DNA of 47,572 bases from an uncultured Oscillospiraceae bacterium (GCA_910587395.1 CAJULJ010000020.1:1-47572); one strand, 5' to 3'; positions 32,701-42,345 are shown, counted from the first letter of the stretch. Program-made: numbers and translations. The notes: generated by a model not told the origin, from the sequence alone.

Positions 32701-35700
32701 AGCTATCCAACATCACCAAGCAGTATACCCTGGGCGGCAATACCATCGACGCCCTGCGGGGCATCGACCTGGAGTTCCGGGAAAACGAGTTCGTGTCCAT
32801 CCTGGGGCCCTCGGGCTGTGGCAAAACCACCACCCTGAACATCATCGGCGGGCTGGACCGCTACACCAGCGGCGACCTCATCATTAACGGCCGCTCCACC
32901 AAGGACTACAAAGACTCGGATTGGGACGCCTACCGCAACCACTCCATCGGCTTCGTGTTCCAAAGCTACAACCTGATCCCCCACCAGACGGTGCTGGCCA
33001 ACGTGGAGCTTGCCCTGACCCTGGCGGGCGTGTCCAAAAAGGAGCGCCACCGCCGCGCCGTTGAGGCCCTGGAACGGGTGGGCCTGGGGGACCAGCTCAA
33101 TAAGGTTCCCTCCCAAATGTCCGGCGGACAGATGCAGCGGGTGGCCATCGCACGGGCCCTCATCAACGACCCGGACATCCTGCTGGCAGACGAGCCCACC
33201 GGCGCGCTGGACTCAGAGACCTCGGTGCAGGTGATGGAGCTGTTGAAGGAGGTGGCCCGGGACCGGCTGGTGGTCATGGTCACCCACAACCCGGAGCTGG
33301 CCCAGCAGTATTCCACCCGCATCGTCACCCTGAAGGACGGCCTGGTCACCGGGGACTCCAACCCCTACCATTCGGAGAAACAGGCCCCGGTCCTCACCGG
33401 CAAGCAGGCCCGCGGGGAGCACAAGACCTCCATGTCCTTCCTGACGGCCCTGTCCCTGTCGCTGACCAACCTGCGCACCAAGATGGGCCGGACGGTGCTC
33501 ACCGCCTTCGCCGGGTCCATCGGCATCATCGGCATTGCCCTGATCCTGGCCCTGTCCACCGGCATCAACGACTATATCAACCAGGTGCAGGAGGACACCC
33601 TGTCCAGCTACCCCCTGACCATCCAGGCGGAGAGCACCGACATGACCGCCATGATGGCCTCCCTGATGGGGGCCCGGCGGGACCAGCTCACCGGCGGGGA
33701 GGCGCAGGGCCAGGACCCCGACCGGGTGTACGCCTCCACCGTCATGTACGACATGATGGACTCCATGCTCAACGCCCAGGTGGAGACCAACAACCTCCAG
33801 GCGTTCAAGGAATACCTGGACAACGGGGGCGGCGGCATCAAGGATATGGCCAACGTCCACTACAGCTACGACTTCGACTTTGACATCTACACCCAGGACG
33901 AGAACGGCGACATCATCAAGTGCGACGTGATGACCCTCATGCAGGACGCCATGACCGCCATGTACGGCGGGGACTACTCCTCCTACTTCGAGCAGATGGG
34001 GTCCATGTACTCCGCCATGGACGTATGGGAGGAGCTGCTCCCTGGGGAAGACGGCGAGCTGGTGGCCCCTCAGGTCAAGGCGGACTACGAGCTGCTCTAC
34101 GGCGGCTGGCCTCAGAGCTACGACGAGGTCGTCCTGTTTGTGGACGGGAACAACGAGATCTCCGACCTGATGCTGTACGCCCTGGGCCTCATGCCCCACG
34201 ACGACATGGAGGAGGCCATGATCTCCATGTCCAAGGGGGAGACCGTGGAGACCCCCGAGCTAAGCTGGTCCTATGAGGAGCTGTGTGAGCTGGGCTTCAA
34301 GCTGGTCCTCCCGTCGGAGTACTACCAGCACGACCCGGACACTGGCACCTACACCGACATGTCCGCCACCGAGGCGGGCATGGACTTCCTCTATAACAGC
34401 GACGACACCGGCGTGCGCCTGAAGGTGGCGGGCATCGCCCGGCCCGTTGGGGACGGAAACGGCATGGGCGGCGGCATGACCTCCGGCGGCATCGGCTACA
34501 CCAGCGCCCTGACCCGGTTTGCCATCGAGACCACCGGGGAGACCGAGATTTTGAAGCGGCAGTTGGCCGACCCGGACACTGACGTGATCTGTGCCCTGCC
34601 CTTCCCCAAGGACACCGACGTGGAACCCACCGACGAGGAAAAGGCGGACGCCATCACCGAATACCTGTCCACCTTGTCCGTCCAGGAGAAGGCCGCGGCT
34701 TACATCGACGTGATGGGCCAGCCCTCCCGGGAGTACGTGGACGGGGTGGTGGAGCAGCAGATGGACGGCATGACCCGGGAGTCCATCGAAGCCATGATCG
34801 TGGAGCAGTATTCCACGGAAATGGGGGTCAGCGGGGACACCGTGGCGGACTACATCTCCGATATGAGCGACGACGAGCTGTTTAACCGGGTGGAGGAGGC
34901 CATCGCCCAGGGCGTGCGGGAGCAGTACGCCGCCGCCGTGGAACAGCGGCTGTCCGCCCAGACCAACGACCAGCTCGCCTCCATCCTGGACCTGACCCTG
35001 GAGCAGCGCACCGCTGATCCGGGGGACGGCGCAACCGTCGAACCCGAGTTCACCTCCATGCCTGCCGGGATGAACCCCAACATGAGCACGAATCCCGCCA
35101 TGGCCGCCCCCAGCCCCTTTACCCCGGAGCAGTTCGTCTACCTGTACGACCACTATATGCCCCCCACCCGGTCCTCCTCCACCTATGAGGATAATCTGGA
35201 CCTGCTGGGCTACGTGCGGCTGGACTCACCCTCCTCCATCAGCATCTATGCCACCACCTTTGCCCAAAAGGACGAAATCGCCGACCTTATCGCCGAGTAC
35301 AATGAGGGCGTGGCCGACGAGGAGGACGAGATCACCTACACCGACTACGTGGCCCTGCTCATGAGTTCCATCACCGGCATCATCAGCGGCATCAGCTACC
35401 TGCTCATCGCCTTTGTGTCCATCTCCCTGGTGGTGTCCTCCATCATGATCGGCATCATCACCAACATCTCCGTGCTGGAGCGCACCAAGGAGATCGGCAT
35501 TCTGCGGGCCGTGGGCGCGTCCAAGCGGGACGTGTCCCGGGTGTTCAACGCCGAGACCCTGATCGTGGGTCTGGCGGCGGGTGTGCTGGGCATTCTGGTC
35601 AGCGTGCTGGCCACCTTCCCCATCAACGCCATCATCCATGACCTGACAGGCCTTGACGACCTCACCGCGGTCCTGCCTCCGGCGGCGGGAGCCATCCTGG

Positions 35701-35795
35701 TGGCCATCAGCGTGGCGCTCACCGTGTTCGCCGGACTGGTGCCCTCCCGGGGCGCGGCCAAGAAGGACCCGGTGGAAGCACTGCGGAGCGAATAA
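32694..35795 (+). CDS. MacB-like ABC exporter, ATPase fused to FtsX-type permease
   Basis: The 1033-residue protein joins an N-terminal ATPase (Walker A GPSGCGKTT 38-46; signature MSGGQMQR near 142; Walker B ILLADEPTGALD near 162-173; H-loop VTHN) to a permease. One membrane helix at about 265-287 is followed by an outer domain of about 590 residues. Three C-terminal helices (about 888-1030, with an FtsX-type ERTKEIGILRAVGASKRDV loop) close it. The fusion and large outer domain resemble lantibiotic/bacitracin-type or macrolide exporters, but the domain is unusually long. It is coupled to MarR. Confidence 0.9.
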   Translation: MLKLSNITKQYTLGGNTIDALRGIDLEFRENEFVSILGPSGCGKTTTLNIIGGLDRYTSGDLIINGRSTKDYKDSDWDAYRNHSIGFVFQSYNLIPHQTVLANVELALTLAGVSKKERHRRAVEALERVGLGDQLNKVPSQMSGGQMQRVAIARALINDPDILLADEPTGALDSETSVQVMELLKEVARDRLVVMVTHNPELAQQYSTRIVTLKDGLVTGDSNPYHSEKQAPVLTGKQARGEHKTSMSFLTALSLSLTNLRTKMGRTVLTAFAGSIGIIGIALILALSTGINDYINQVQEDTLSSYPLTIQAESTDMTAMMASLMGARRDQLTGGEAQGQDPDRVYASTVMYDMMDSMLNAQVETNNLQAFKEYLDNGGGGIKDMANVHYSYDFDFDIYTQDENGDIIKCDVMTLMQDAMTAMYGGDYSSYFEQMGSMYSAMDVWEELLPGEDGELVAPQVKADYELLYGGWPQSYDEVVLFVDGNNEISDLMLYALGLMPHDDMEEAMISMSKGETVETPELSWSYEELCELGFKLVLPSEYYQHDPDTGTYTDMSATEAGMDFLYNSDDTGVRLKVAGIARPVGDGNGMGGGMTSGGIGYTSALTRFAIETTGETEILKRQLADPDTDVICALPFPKDTDVEPTDEEKADAITEYLSTLSVQEKAAAYIDVMGQPSREYVDGVVEQQMDGMTRESIEAMIVEQYSTEMGVSGDTVADYISDMSDDELFNRVEEAIAQGVREQYAAAVEQRLSAQTNDQLASILDLTLEQRTADPGDGATVEPEFTSMPAGMNPNMSTNPAMAAPSPFTPEQFVYLYDHYMPPTRSSSTYEDNLDLLGYVRLDSPSSISIYATTFAQKDEIADLIAEYNEGVADEEDEITYTDYVALLMSSITGIISGISYLLIAFVSISLVVSSIMIGIITNISVLERTKEIGILRAVGASKRDVSRVFNAETLIVGLAAGVLGILVSVLATFPINAIIHDLTGLDDLTAVLPPAAGAILVAISVALTVFAGLVPSRGAAKKDPVEALRSE

Positions 35796-35807
35796 GGAGT
35801 TTCCTCC

Positions 35808-36194
35808 ATGACACAGCTTGAACGCATTGTCCAGTATGCTCAGGTTCGCTATGGGACTGAGCCGGAACACCTGTGGGCAAAATATCCCGATTATATGGTA
35901 TTCCGGCACCCTGCCGGCAAAAAATGGTACGCCGCTCTTATGAATGTGCCGGAGCACAGGCTGGGACTGCCGGGAGACGGCTCGGTTGACGTTTTAGATG
36001 TCAAATGCGATCCGCGTATGATCGGCTCCCTGCTGTCTGAAAAAGGATTTCTTCCGGCCTACCACATGAGTAAAAGCACCTGGATCTCTGTTCTTTTGGA
36101 CGAGTCGGTGCCGGATGAACAGATTCTTTCTCTGATAGAATTGAGCTATGACAGTGTAGCTCCAAAGCGGAAGAAAAAGCAGCAAGACTGCTGA
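35808..36194 (+). CDS. MmcQ/YjbR family DNA-binding-fold protein
   Basis: The 128-residue protein matches MmcQ/YjbR: AKYPDYMVFRHPAGKKWYAALMNVP, then LDVKCDPRMIGSLL and HMSKSTWISVLLDE. The fold is CyaY-like double-wing, and the role is unknown. Its codons are more AT-rich than the exporter upstream. GGAG is present upstream of ATG 35808. Confidence 0.9.
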   Translation: MTQLERIVQYAQVRYGTEPEHLWAKYPDYMVFRHPAGKKWYAALMNVPEHRLGLPGDGSVDVLDVKCDPRMIGSLLSEKGFLPAYHMSKSTWISVLLDESVPDEQILSLIELSYDSVAPKRKKKQQDC

Positions 36195-36226
36195 GAAGGG
36201 CGGCTGTCCCCGGGCAGCCGCCCTTC
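36195..36226 (+). terminator. 12-bp stem without T-run
   Basis: GAAGGGCGGCTG and CAGCCGCCCTTC pair around an 8-nt loop, followed by CCCCC instead of T. It marks the end of the MmcQ gene. Confidence 0.55.
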
Positions 36227-36230
36227 CCCC

Positions 36231-36258
36231 TTGCAATTCCCCAGCTTTGTGATATAAT
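36231..36258 (+). promoter_or_regulatory. Promoter of mrnC-rqcH operon
   Basis: TTGCAA (36231-36236) and a perfect TATAAT (36253-36258) are 16 bp apart. Confidence 0.6.
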
Positions 36259-36292
36259 TTCAAGGATATTTCCCAAGATTGGAGAAATTCCC

Positions 36293-36706
36293 ATGGATTA
36301 CTTTCACCTGTCCGCCGGACAGGACGCCATCGGCCGCATCAGCGCTTTGGGGCTGGCCCACCTTGGGGACGGCGTGTACGAGCTGATGGTGCGCTCCTGG
36401 CTGTGCCTCCACGGCAAGGCCACCAACGCGGGGCTGCACAAGGCGGCGGTCAAATACGTAGCCGCCCCCGCCCAGGCACGCCTGGTCCATGCCATCCTGC
36501 CTATCCTCACCGAGGAGGAGCTGGGGGTATACCGCCGGGGCCGCAACAGCCACACCGCCGCCGTCCCCAAGGGGGCCAGCGTGGGGGAGTACCACGCCGC
36601 CACGGCCCTGGAGTCCCTGTTCGGCTGGCTGTACCTGCAAGGCCGGACAGACCGGCTCAACGAGCTGTTTGACGCCATGATGGAGGAGGCCGACCATGCC
36701 TTTTGA
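36293..36706 (+). CDS. mrnC: Mini-ribonuclease 3
   Basis: The 137-residue enzyme is an RNase III catalytic domain without a dsRNA-binding domain (ALGLAHLGDGVYELMVRSW, the GRNSHTAAVPKGASVGEYHAATALESLFGWLYL active-site region). It matures 23S rRNA ends in Firmicutes. The NFACT gene overlaps its end by 11 bp. Confidence 0.94.
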   Translation: MDYFHLSAGQDAIGRISALGLAHLGDGVYELMVRSWLCLHGKATNAGLHKAAVKYVAAPAQARLVHAILPILTEEELGVYRRGRNSHTAAVPKGASVGEYHAATALESLFGWLYLQGRTDRLNELFDAMMEEADHAF

Positions 36707-38444
36707 CGCGATTTTCATGACCGCCCTGGCCGGGGAGCTTCGGCAAACCCTCACCGGCGGCAAGGTGGACAAGCTCTACCAGCCCGCCCGGGACGAGGCG
36801 GTGCTCCATATGCGCGCCGGACGGGACAACGTGCGCCTGTTGCTCTCCGCCAGCCCCGCCCATCCCAGGGCCCAGCTCACCCGCGTCCCCCGGGAAAACC
36901 CGGAGACGCCCCCCATGTTCTGCATGCTGCTGCGCAAGCACTTCACCGGGGCGCGGCTGCTGGAGCTGACCCAGCCCTCCATGGAGCGGCTGCTGGACTT
37001 CCGCTTCGAGACTCTGGACGAACTGGGCGACCGGGTGGAGCGCCGCCTGGTGCTGGAGTGCATCGGGCGCAAGTCCAACCTCATCATGCTGGACGCTGCG
37101 GGCCGGATCACCGACTGTATGCGCCGGGCCGACGGCGATTTGTCCGCCAAGCGCCCGGTGATGCCGGGACTGTACTACCAGCTCCCCGAGCCCACCGGAC
37201 GGCTGGACCCCTCGGCCATGACGCCGGAGGAGCTGCGGGCCCATGTCCTCGCCAACGCCCCGGAGGGGGACGGCCAGGACAAATGGCTGTTGGACAGCTT
37301 CAACGGCCTGTCCCCCCTCGTCGCCCGTGAATTGGCATTCCAGGGCGGGGGCGGCCGGGAGGGGCTGGCGGACCGTTTCCACCGGCTCATGGACCGGGTA
37401 CGCGCCGGGGACTACACCCCCACCGTTCTGATCAAGGACGGCAAGCCCATGGACTTCACCTTCATGCCCGTCCTGCAATACGGCCCCCAGGTGGAGCTGA
37501 AGCGTTATCCCACCTTCTCCGCTTTGCTGGACGACTTCTACGAGCAGAAGGAGGCCCAGGAGCGGGTCAAGCAGCGGGGCCAGGACTTTATCCGCTCCGT
37601 CACCCAGGCCCGGAACCGCACGGCCAAGAAGATCGCCAACCAGGAAGGCGACCTGGCCCGATCCGCGGACCGGGAAAAGCTGCGCCGGTACGGGGACATC
37701 ATCACCACCAATTTCTATCAGATGTCCAAGGGGCAGAGCGTCCTCCGGGCCCAGGACTATTACGACCCGGAATGCAAAGACGTGGACATCCCCTTGGACC
37801 CCCTGCTCACCCCCCAGCAGAACGCCGCCAAATATTACAAGGACTACAAGAAGGCCCAGAAGGCGGAGGAAATGCTGACCATCCAGTTGGAGAAGAACCG
37901 CCGGGAGCTGGACTACCTGGACAGCGTATTGCAAATGATCACCCTCTCCGAGGGGGACCGCGACCTCCAGGAAATCCGCCAGGAGCTGATGGACAACGGC
38001 TATCTCAAGCAGCACAAGCGGAAGATGACCGCCAAGGGCCGGGTCAAGCTCGTCCACGCCAAGCCCATGGAGTTCCGCTCCAGCGCGGGGCTCACCATCC
38101 TGGTGGGCAAAAACAACAGCCAGAACGACCGCCTGACCCTGAAGGACTCCGACAAGCGGGACCTGTGGCTCCACGCCCAAAAGCTCCACGGCTCCCATGT
38201 CATTTTAAAAACCGGCGGAGCCGAGCCGGACGGGCAGTCCCTCACCGAGGCGGCCATGCTGGCGGCCTGGTTCTCCCAGGGCCGGGAATCGGGACAGGTT
38301 CCGGTGGACTACACCTTGGTAAAGGTGGTCAAGAAGCCCGCCGGGGGCAAACCCGGCTACGTGATCTACAACACCTACCGCACCCTGTATGTCACCCCCA
38401 GCGAGGAGCTGGTGAGGCAGCTGCGGGGCGGGCAAAAGAATTGA
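36696..38444 (+). CDS. rqcH: NFACT family ribosome quality-control protein RqcH
   Basis: The 582-residue protein is a bacterial Rqc2 homolog (RqcH). It has NFACT-N (starting MPFDAIFMTALAGELRQTL), a coiled coil (about 280-445) and the NFACT-R domain with KDSDKRDLWLHAQKLHGSHV near 485-510. It adds alanine tails to stalled nascent chains on 50S subunits. The older annotation is fibronectin-binding protein. It is coupled to mrnC. Confidence 0.93.
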   Translation: MPFDAIFMTALAGELRQTLTGGKVDKLYQPARDEAVLHMRAGRDNVRLLLSASPAHPRAQLTRVPRENPETPPMFCMLLRKHFTGARLLELTQPSMERLLDFRFETLDELGDRVERRLVLECIGRKSNLIMLDAAGRITDCMRRADGDLSAKRPVMPGLYYQLPEPTGRLDPSAMTPEELRAHVLANAPEGDGQDKWLLDSFNGLSPLVARELAFQGGGGREGLADRFHRLMDRVRAGDYTPTVLIKDGKPMDFTFMPVLQYGPQVELKRYPTFSALLDDFYEQKEAQERVKQRGQDFIRSVTQARNRTAKKIANQEGDLARSADREKLRRYGDIITTNFYQMSKGQSVLRAQDYYDPECKDVDIPLDPLLTPQQNAAKYYKDYKKAQKAEEMLTIQLEKNRRELDYLDSVLQMITLSEGDRDLQEIRQELMDNGYLKQHKRKMTAKGRVKLVHAKPMEFRSSAGLTILVGKNNSQNDRLTLKDSDKRDLWLHAQKLHGSHVILKTGGAEPDGQSLTEAAMLAAWFSQGRESGQVPVDYTLVKVVKKPAGGKPGYVIYNTYRTLYVTPSEELVRQLRGGQKN

Positions 38445-38457
38445 GCAGGAGGAAGCT

Positions 38458-38922
38458 ATGGCCGACACCATTTCACAAAACGAGCTGCGCCGCAACGCGA
38501 TGGAATTCATCCGCCTGCGCGCCGGAATTCCCATCCAGGCCTGGCCCCGCTTCGGCCGGGACGTCATCTTGGCGGAGGAGGACGGCCCTGCCGGTTCCCT
38601 GCTGTTCTCCTGCCGCACGGACGCCTCCATGTGCAATCCGCTGGGCATCGTCCACGGCGGCGTCACCGCCGCTTTGGTGGACACCTGCATGGGCATCACC
38701 TGCGCCGCCCAGTGCGGCTCCACCGGCACCCCCACCATTACCATGACGGTGAACTACGCCCGCCCCGTCCCGCCGGACGCGGATATCCGGGTGCGCGCCC
38801 ATACCGTGCGGGTGGGGCATTCCTCGGGGCAGATGTCGGCAGAGGTCTTTCTCCCGGAGGCTCCGGATGAGCTTCTTGTCACCGCCACCGGCGTATACAG
38901 CGTCAAAAGGCCGCGCCCATAA
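38458..38922 (+). CDS. PaaI family hotdog-fold thioesterase
   Basis: The 154-residue protein has the hotdog signature NPLGIVHGGVTAALVDTCMG near 60-79, where the Asp is catalytic in the PaaI family, and VNYARPVPPDADIRVRA. It hydrolyses acyl-CoA thioesters; the acyl group is unknown. It is 13 bp after rqcH with AGGAGGAAG as ribosome site. Its stop is inside the terminator loop. Confidence 0.9.
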   Translation: MADTISQNELRRNAMEFIRLRAGIPIQAWPRFGRDVILAEEDGPAGSLLFSCRTDASMCNPLGIVHGGVTAALVDTCMGITCAAQCGSTGTPTITMTVNYARPVPPDADIRVRAHTVRVGHSSGQMSAEVFLPEAPDELLVTATGVYSVKRPRP

Positions 38923-38934
38923 GGGCGCGGCCTT
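38907..38934. terminator. Hairpin between convergent thioesterase and pullulanase genes
   Basis: AAGGCCGCGCCC and GGGCGCGGCCTT form a 12-bp stem with a 4-nt loop. On the minus strand TTTT follows, so it is the better terminator for pulA. Confidence 0.8.
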
Positions 38935-38937
38935 CGC

Positions 38938-40863
38938 CTATTTTTGCAGCAGCATCCCGCTGCGGGGGTGCACCGTCACCCAGTTGCCCTGGGAGATGAG
39001 GGGCTTGTGCTGGTCGGCGCTGACGCCGTCCGCCCGGATGGTCCACCGCCCGGAGGGCAGCTGGATGGCATAGTCGTGCTCCGTGGCGTTGTAGGCCACA
39101 AACAGCCGCTCCCCGCGGGCTCCGCCGTCCTCCACCTGGAAGGACACCACCCCGTCCCGGTAGACGTTGGCCTCCACGATCCGCTTGGCCGCCTCCGGAG
39201 TCTTGTCGCACAGCCCGGGCAGGGATTTGCGCAGACGGATGAGCTGGCGGTAGTAATCCGTCAGCTCCCCAAAGGTCCAGGCCCGGTGCCAGTCCAGCTT
39301 GTTGATCTCGGGAGAGGACTTGTAGCTGTTGTGGTCCCCCAGCTTGGTACGGGCGAACTCCTCTCCCGCCTGGAGGAACAGGTTTCCCTGACAGGTGAAG
39401 CAGATAAACGCCGCCAGCTTGTTCTGGGCCAGCAGGTCCTCCCGGGAGTCCTGGTAGGAGAAGGCCCCCGCCTTCCCCGAGCTCTGGGCCAGCTTATCCC
39501 ACAGGGTGAAATTGTCGTGGGCGGACACATAGTTGATGACCTGGGAGCAGGCCCTCGGCTTGAAATCTCCCACGCCTCCCATCCAGCCGGAGACGGCGCA
39601 CAGAATGGTCTCCCCCAGCCCCGTGCCGCCGTTGACGAAACCGGGCTGCTCGGCGTGGAAGCAGTCGCCCTTGACGGCGTCTCTGGTGGTGTCGCAGAAC
39701 ACGGCGATGTTGGGGTCCAGCCGGGGGACGCTGTCCTTCAGGGCGGAGGTGGTTCCCGGCTCCGTGGGGGAGTCCGCCGCCCGCCAGGGTTCGCCGTATA
39801 CCAGCTTCTCCCCCGGGCCGAACAGGCTGTCCAGCGTCCATCGGATGCGATTCATCAGCTCCACGGTGAGCAGGCCCATCAAATCGAAGCGGAAGCCGTC
39901 GATGTGGTACTCGCGGGCCCAGTATATCACCGAGTGAAGAATATAATTGTCCACCATAGCCCGGCCCGCCGCGATGTCGTTGCCGCAGCCCGAGCCGTTG
40001 GACAGCCCTCCGTCCGCCCAGCGGCGGTAGTAATACCCCGGCGCGGAGCGCTCCAGCCAGGAGTCGGCGGCGTAGGTGTGGTTGTACACCACGTCCATCA
40101 CCACCCGGACGCCGTTCTGATGGAGGGCCTGAATCATCTCCTTGCACTCCCGGATGCGGACGGCGCCGTCGGACGGGTTGGTGGAGTAGCTGCCCTCGGG
40201 CACATTGTAGTTCATGGGATCGTAGCCCCAGTTGAACTGGTCCTCGCCGCCCCCCTCGTCCACCGAGCCGAAGTCATAGATGGGCAGCAGCTGGACATGG
40301 GTGACGCCCAGGCTTTTCAGGTGCTCCATGCACAAAGGAAGCCTTCCCTCCTGGTCCTTCCAGGAAAAGGCGCTGAACTTCCCCCGCCGCTCGGCCGGGA
40401 CGCCGCTCTGCGTATCGTAGGAAAAGTCCTTCACATGCAGCTCGTAAATGATGTTTTCCGGCTGCCGGGGCGGCGCGCAGTCCTTTTCAAACCCCTCCGG
40501 GTCGGTGCGGGACAGGTTCACCGCCATGCTCCGCGCCCCGTTGCAGCCGCAGGCTGCGGCGTAGGGGTCGGCGGTGCGGGCGGTATGCCCCGCCACCGTC
40601 ACCTCGTAATCGTAATAGGTCCCGTGGAGGTCGCCCTCCAGGGTATATGTCCAAACGCCCTGATCCCCCGGCTCCAGCAGCCGCCGGTCAAAGGCGTCCG
40701 AGGTATCGTCCCGATACAAAAACAGCTCCACGCAGGAGGCCTCCGGACTCCACAGCTTGAATACCGCCCGGTCCGGCGTGCAGGTGCAGCCCAGGTCACA
40801 GCCCTCATAGGTGTAGCGGCGGTCGAACTCTTTGTCAAAACGCGTATGATTTCCCACACTCAT
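38938..40863 (-). CDS. pulA: Type I pullulanase (alpha-1,6-glucan debranching enzyme)
   Basis: The 641-residue GH13 enzyme cleaves alpha-1,6 bonds in pullulan or glycogen. A CBM48-like module covers about 25-110. The type I signature FNWGYDP is at 210-216, catalytic Asp327 in GFRFD, Glu358 in YGEPW and a third Asp in YVSAHDN. There is no signal peptide, so it works inside the cell on glycogen or imported dextrins. It is monocistronic, with a clear promoter 55 bp upstream. Confidence 0.94.
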   Translation of the reverse strand: MSVGNHTRFDKEFDRRYTYEGCDLGCTCTPDRAVFKLWSPEASCVELFLYRDDTSDAFDRRLLEPGDQGVWTYTLEGDLHGTYYDYEVTVAGHTARTADPYAAACGCNGARSMAVNLSRTDPEGFEKDCAPPRQPENIIYELHVKDFSYDTQSGVPAERRGKFSAFSWKDQEGRLPLCMEHLKSLGVTHVQLLPIYDFGSVDEGGGEDQFNWGYDPMNYNVPEGSYSTNPSDGAVRIRECKEMIQALHQNGVRVVMDVVYNHTYAADSWLERSAPGYYYRRWADGGLSNGSGCGNDIAAGRAMVDNYILHSVIYWAREYHIDGFRFDLMGLLTVELMNRIRWTLDSLFGPGEKLVYGEPWRAADSPTEPGTTSALKDSVPRLDPNIAVFCDTTRDAVKGDCFHAEQPGFVNGGTGLGETILCAVSGWMGGVGDFKPRACSQVINYVSAHDNFTLWDKLAQSSGKAGAFSYQDSREDLLAQNKLAAFICFTCQGNLFLQAGEEFARTKLGDHNSYKSSPEINKLDWHRAWTFGELTDYYRQLIRLRKSLPGLCDKTPEAAKRIVEANVYRDGVVSFQVEDGGARGERLFVAYNATEHDYAIQLPSGRWTIRADGVSADQHKPLISQGNWVTVHPRSGMLLQK

Positions 40864-40919
40864 TCCCCATAACCAATTCAGGATTTGTACAGCTCTCCGG
40901 CCAAAATTCCGGCCTATCT

Positions 40920-40948
40920 ACTATATTGATTTTCCCCGCTCTTGTCAA
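40920..40948 (-). promoter_or_regulatory. pulA promoter
   Basis: On the minus strand TTGACA (40943-40948) and TATAGT (40920-40925) have a 17-bp spacer. Confidence 0.75.
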
Positions 40949-40987
40949 TAAAAATGATGCAAAAAGCTGATTTTTTCAAAACTTGTC

Positions 40988-41022
40988 AAAAAATTCCCGG
41001 CCTGTGTGCAGACCGGGAATTT
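40988..41022 (-). terminator. Intrinsic terminator of the membrane-anchored hydrolase
   Basis: On the minus strand TTCCCGG and CCGGGAA (extended by CTG/CAG) form the stem, followed by TTTTTT. Confidence 0.85.
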
Positions 41023-41027
41023 TGATG

Positions 41028-41990
41028 TCACTCACCCTTTTTTTCCGGAAAGTAATTCTGGAGGAAGCCGGACACCGACGACCAGTACAGCTCCGGGTCC
41101 GTGCCCACCGAGGTGGCGTGGCCCGCCCCAGGCATCCACAAAAAGCCCTTGGGGCACCGGGCGGTCTGGTACAGCTTGCCCATCATGGAGGCGGGGACGA
41201 AGTCGTCCTCCACGCCGTGGATGAACAGGGTGGGCGTCCTGGACCGGGTCACCGCCTGGATGGGGGCGGCGTCCCGCAGGTCATACCCTGCCCGGCGCAG
41301 GGCGGTCTTGCGCAGGGCGGAAAACAGCACTCCCGCCGGCACGGGCACTCCCACCGGCTTCTCCTCCCAGTGGCTGAGGAGATGGCGCATCTCCGCCTCA
41401 ATGGAGGTGTAGGAGCAGTCGGAGACGGCGGCCCTCACCTGCCGGGGCATGGGTCCGCCGGTGGCCATGAGTACGCCCGCCGCCCCCATGGACACGCCGT
41501 GGAGCAGAATTTCAGCGCCCGGGTCCTTCCGGGCGATGTAGGTGGCCCAGCCCACCACATCCAACCGCTCGTCGTAGCCCCAGCCCACATAGTCGCCCTC
41601 GCTGCTGCCGTGGCCCCGCTGGTCGGGGAGCAGGACGTTCCAGCCCTGATCGTTGTACCACCGGGCGATGGCACCCATGGATTCGTAGGTGTCGCGGTAG
41701 CCGTGGAAGCAGATGGCCCACCGGCGGCAGCCCGTCTGCCCCGGCACCAGCGCCGCCCACAGAACCAGCCCGTCCGCCGAGCGGATGGTGACATCCCGAA
41801 AGCCGATTTTACGCCTGGCCCAGGCCCGGCCCTTGGCCTGAACCTCGTTGGCCTCCGGCTCGTCCATCTCCCGGACCAGAGGAATCATGCACTGATCGTA
41901 TAGATAATTGCCCAGAGCGGCCCAGCCTCCTGCCGCGCCCGCGCCCGCCGCGGCCAGCCCAAGCAGTCCAAAGGTTGTTTTCTTCTTCAT
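41028..41990 (-). CDS. Membrane-anchored alpha/beta hydrolase
   Basis: The 320-residue protein has an N-terminal Ala/Gly-rich membrane segment (about 7-27) and an outer or membrane-associated hydrolase domain. The oxyanion-hole is HGY, the nucleophile elbow is GVSMG (near Ser166), an acid is in IHGVEDDFVP and the His in GAGHATS. It resembles the YtkD/BAAT-like lipase-esterases of Firmicutes (alpha/beta hydrolase with DUF1749-like length). The substrate is unknown. It is monocistronic with a strong promoter. Confidence 0.88.
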   Translation of the reverse strand: MKKKTTFGLLGLAAAGAGAAGGWAALGNYLYDQCMIPLVREMDEPEANEVQAKGRAWARRKIGFRDVTIRSADGLVLWAALVPGQTGCRRWAICFHGYRDTYESMGAIARWYNDQGWNVLLPDQRGHGSSEGDYVGWGYDERLDVVGWATYIARKDPGAEILLHGVSMGAAGVLMATGGPMPRQVRAAVSDCSYTSIEAEMRHLLSHWEEKPVGVPVPAGVLFSALRKTALRRAGYDLRDAAPIQAVTRSRTPTLFIHGVEDDFVPASMMGKLYQTARCPKGFLWMPGAGHATSVGTDPELYWSSVSGFLQNYFPEKKGE

Positions 41991-42016
41991 GGCGGCCTCC
42001 CAAACTCATTTTTTCC

Positions 42017-42045
42017 ATCATACTCCCGGCGCGCCCACCCGTCAA
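42017..42045 (-). promoter_or_regulatory. Promoter of the membrane-anchored hydrolase
   Basis: On the minus strand TTGACG (42040-42045) and TATGAT (42017-42022) are 17 bp apart. Confidence 0.7.
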
Positions 42046-42172
42046 CGGGCAAAGTGTAAAACCTTTGTAAATCCAGCGCCGAGGGCGGGCGGCGTGCAAC
42101 GTTTCCAAAGTATCCTGTCCATTTAACCGGGCCTTTTCCAAAAATCAGAAGAAAAAAATATCAGCCGAAGGC

Positions 42173-42201
42173 TTGACTTGTGCGTTCAGACGTGGTATCT
42201 T
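42173..42201 (+). promoter_or_regulatory. Promoter pointing toward the tRNA genes
   Basis: TTGACT (42173-42178) and TATCTT (42196-42201) are 17 bp apart. About 35 bp later comes AAAGGAGG and ATG 42252. The frame has no recognisable protein and runs antisense through tRNA-Tyr. Confidence 0.5.
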
Positions 42202-42345
42202 AGGGAACGGACTAGAACAGACGTTTAAAGCCTTGAAAGGAGGTTCGACAAATGAACTGTCACACACCGGGGGCAAACGGCCCCCCCACTCAAACGCAGG
42301 CCGCAAGCATAGGCCGGCCCCAAGAACGCACCCCTGCCAAAGGTC
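42202..42345 (+). other. Gene-free leader-like segment with strong ribosome site
   Basis: No protein family or RNA family is recognised. The stretch holds AAAGGAGG before ATG 42252 and a GGGGGC/GCCCCC hairpin (about 42270-42287). It could be a small RNA, a short peptide gene or the remains of a truncated gene. Confidence 0.4.

Noticed and set aside
36657..38198. 513-codon open frame opposite rqcH
   Set aside because: Antisense shadow of a clear NFACT gene; no motif, no ribosome site.
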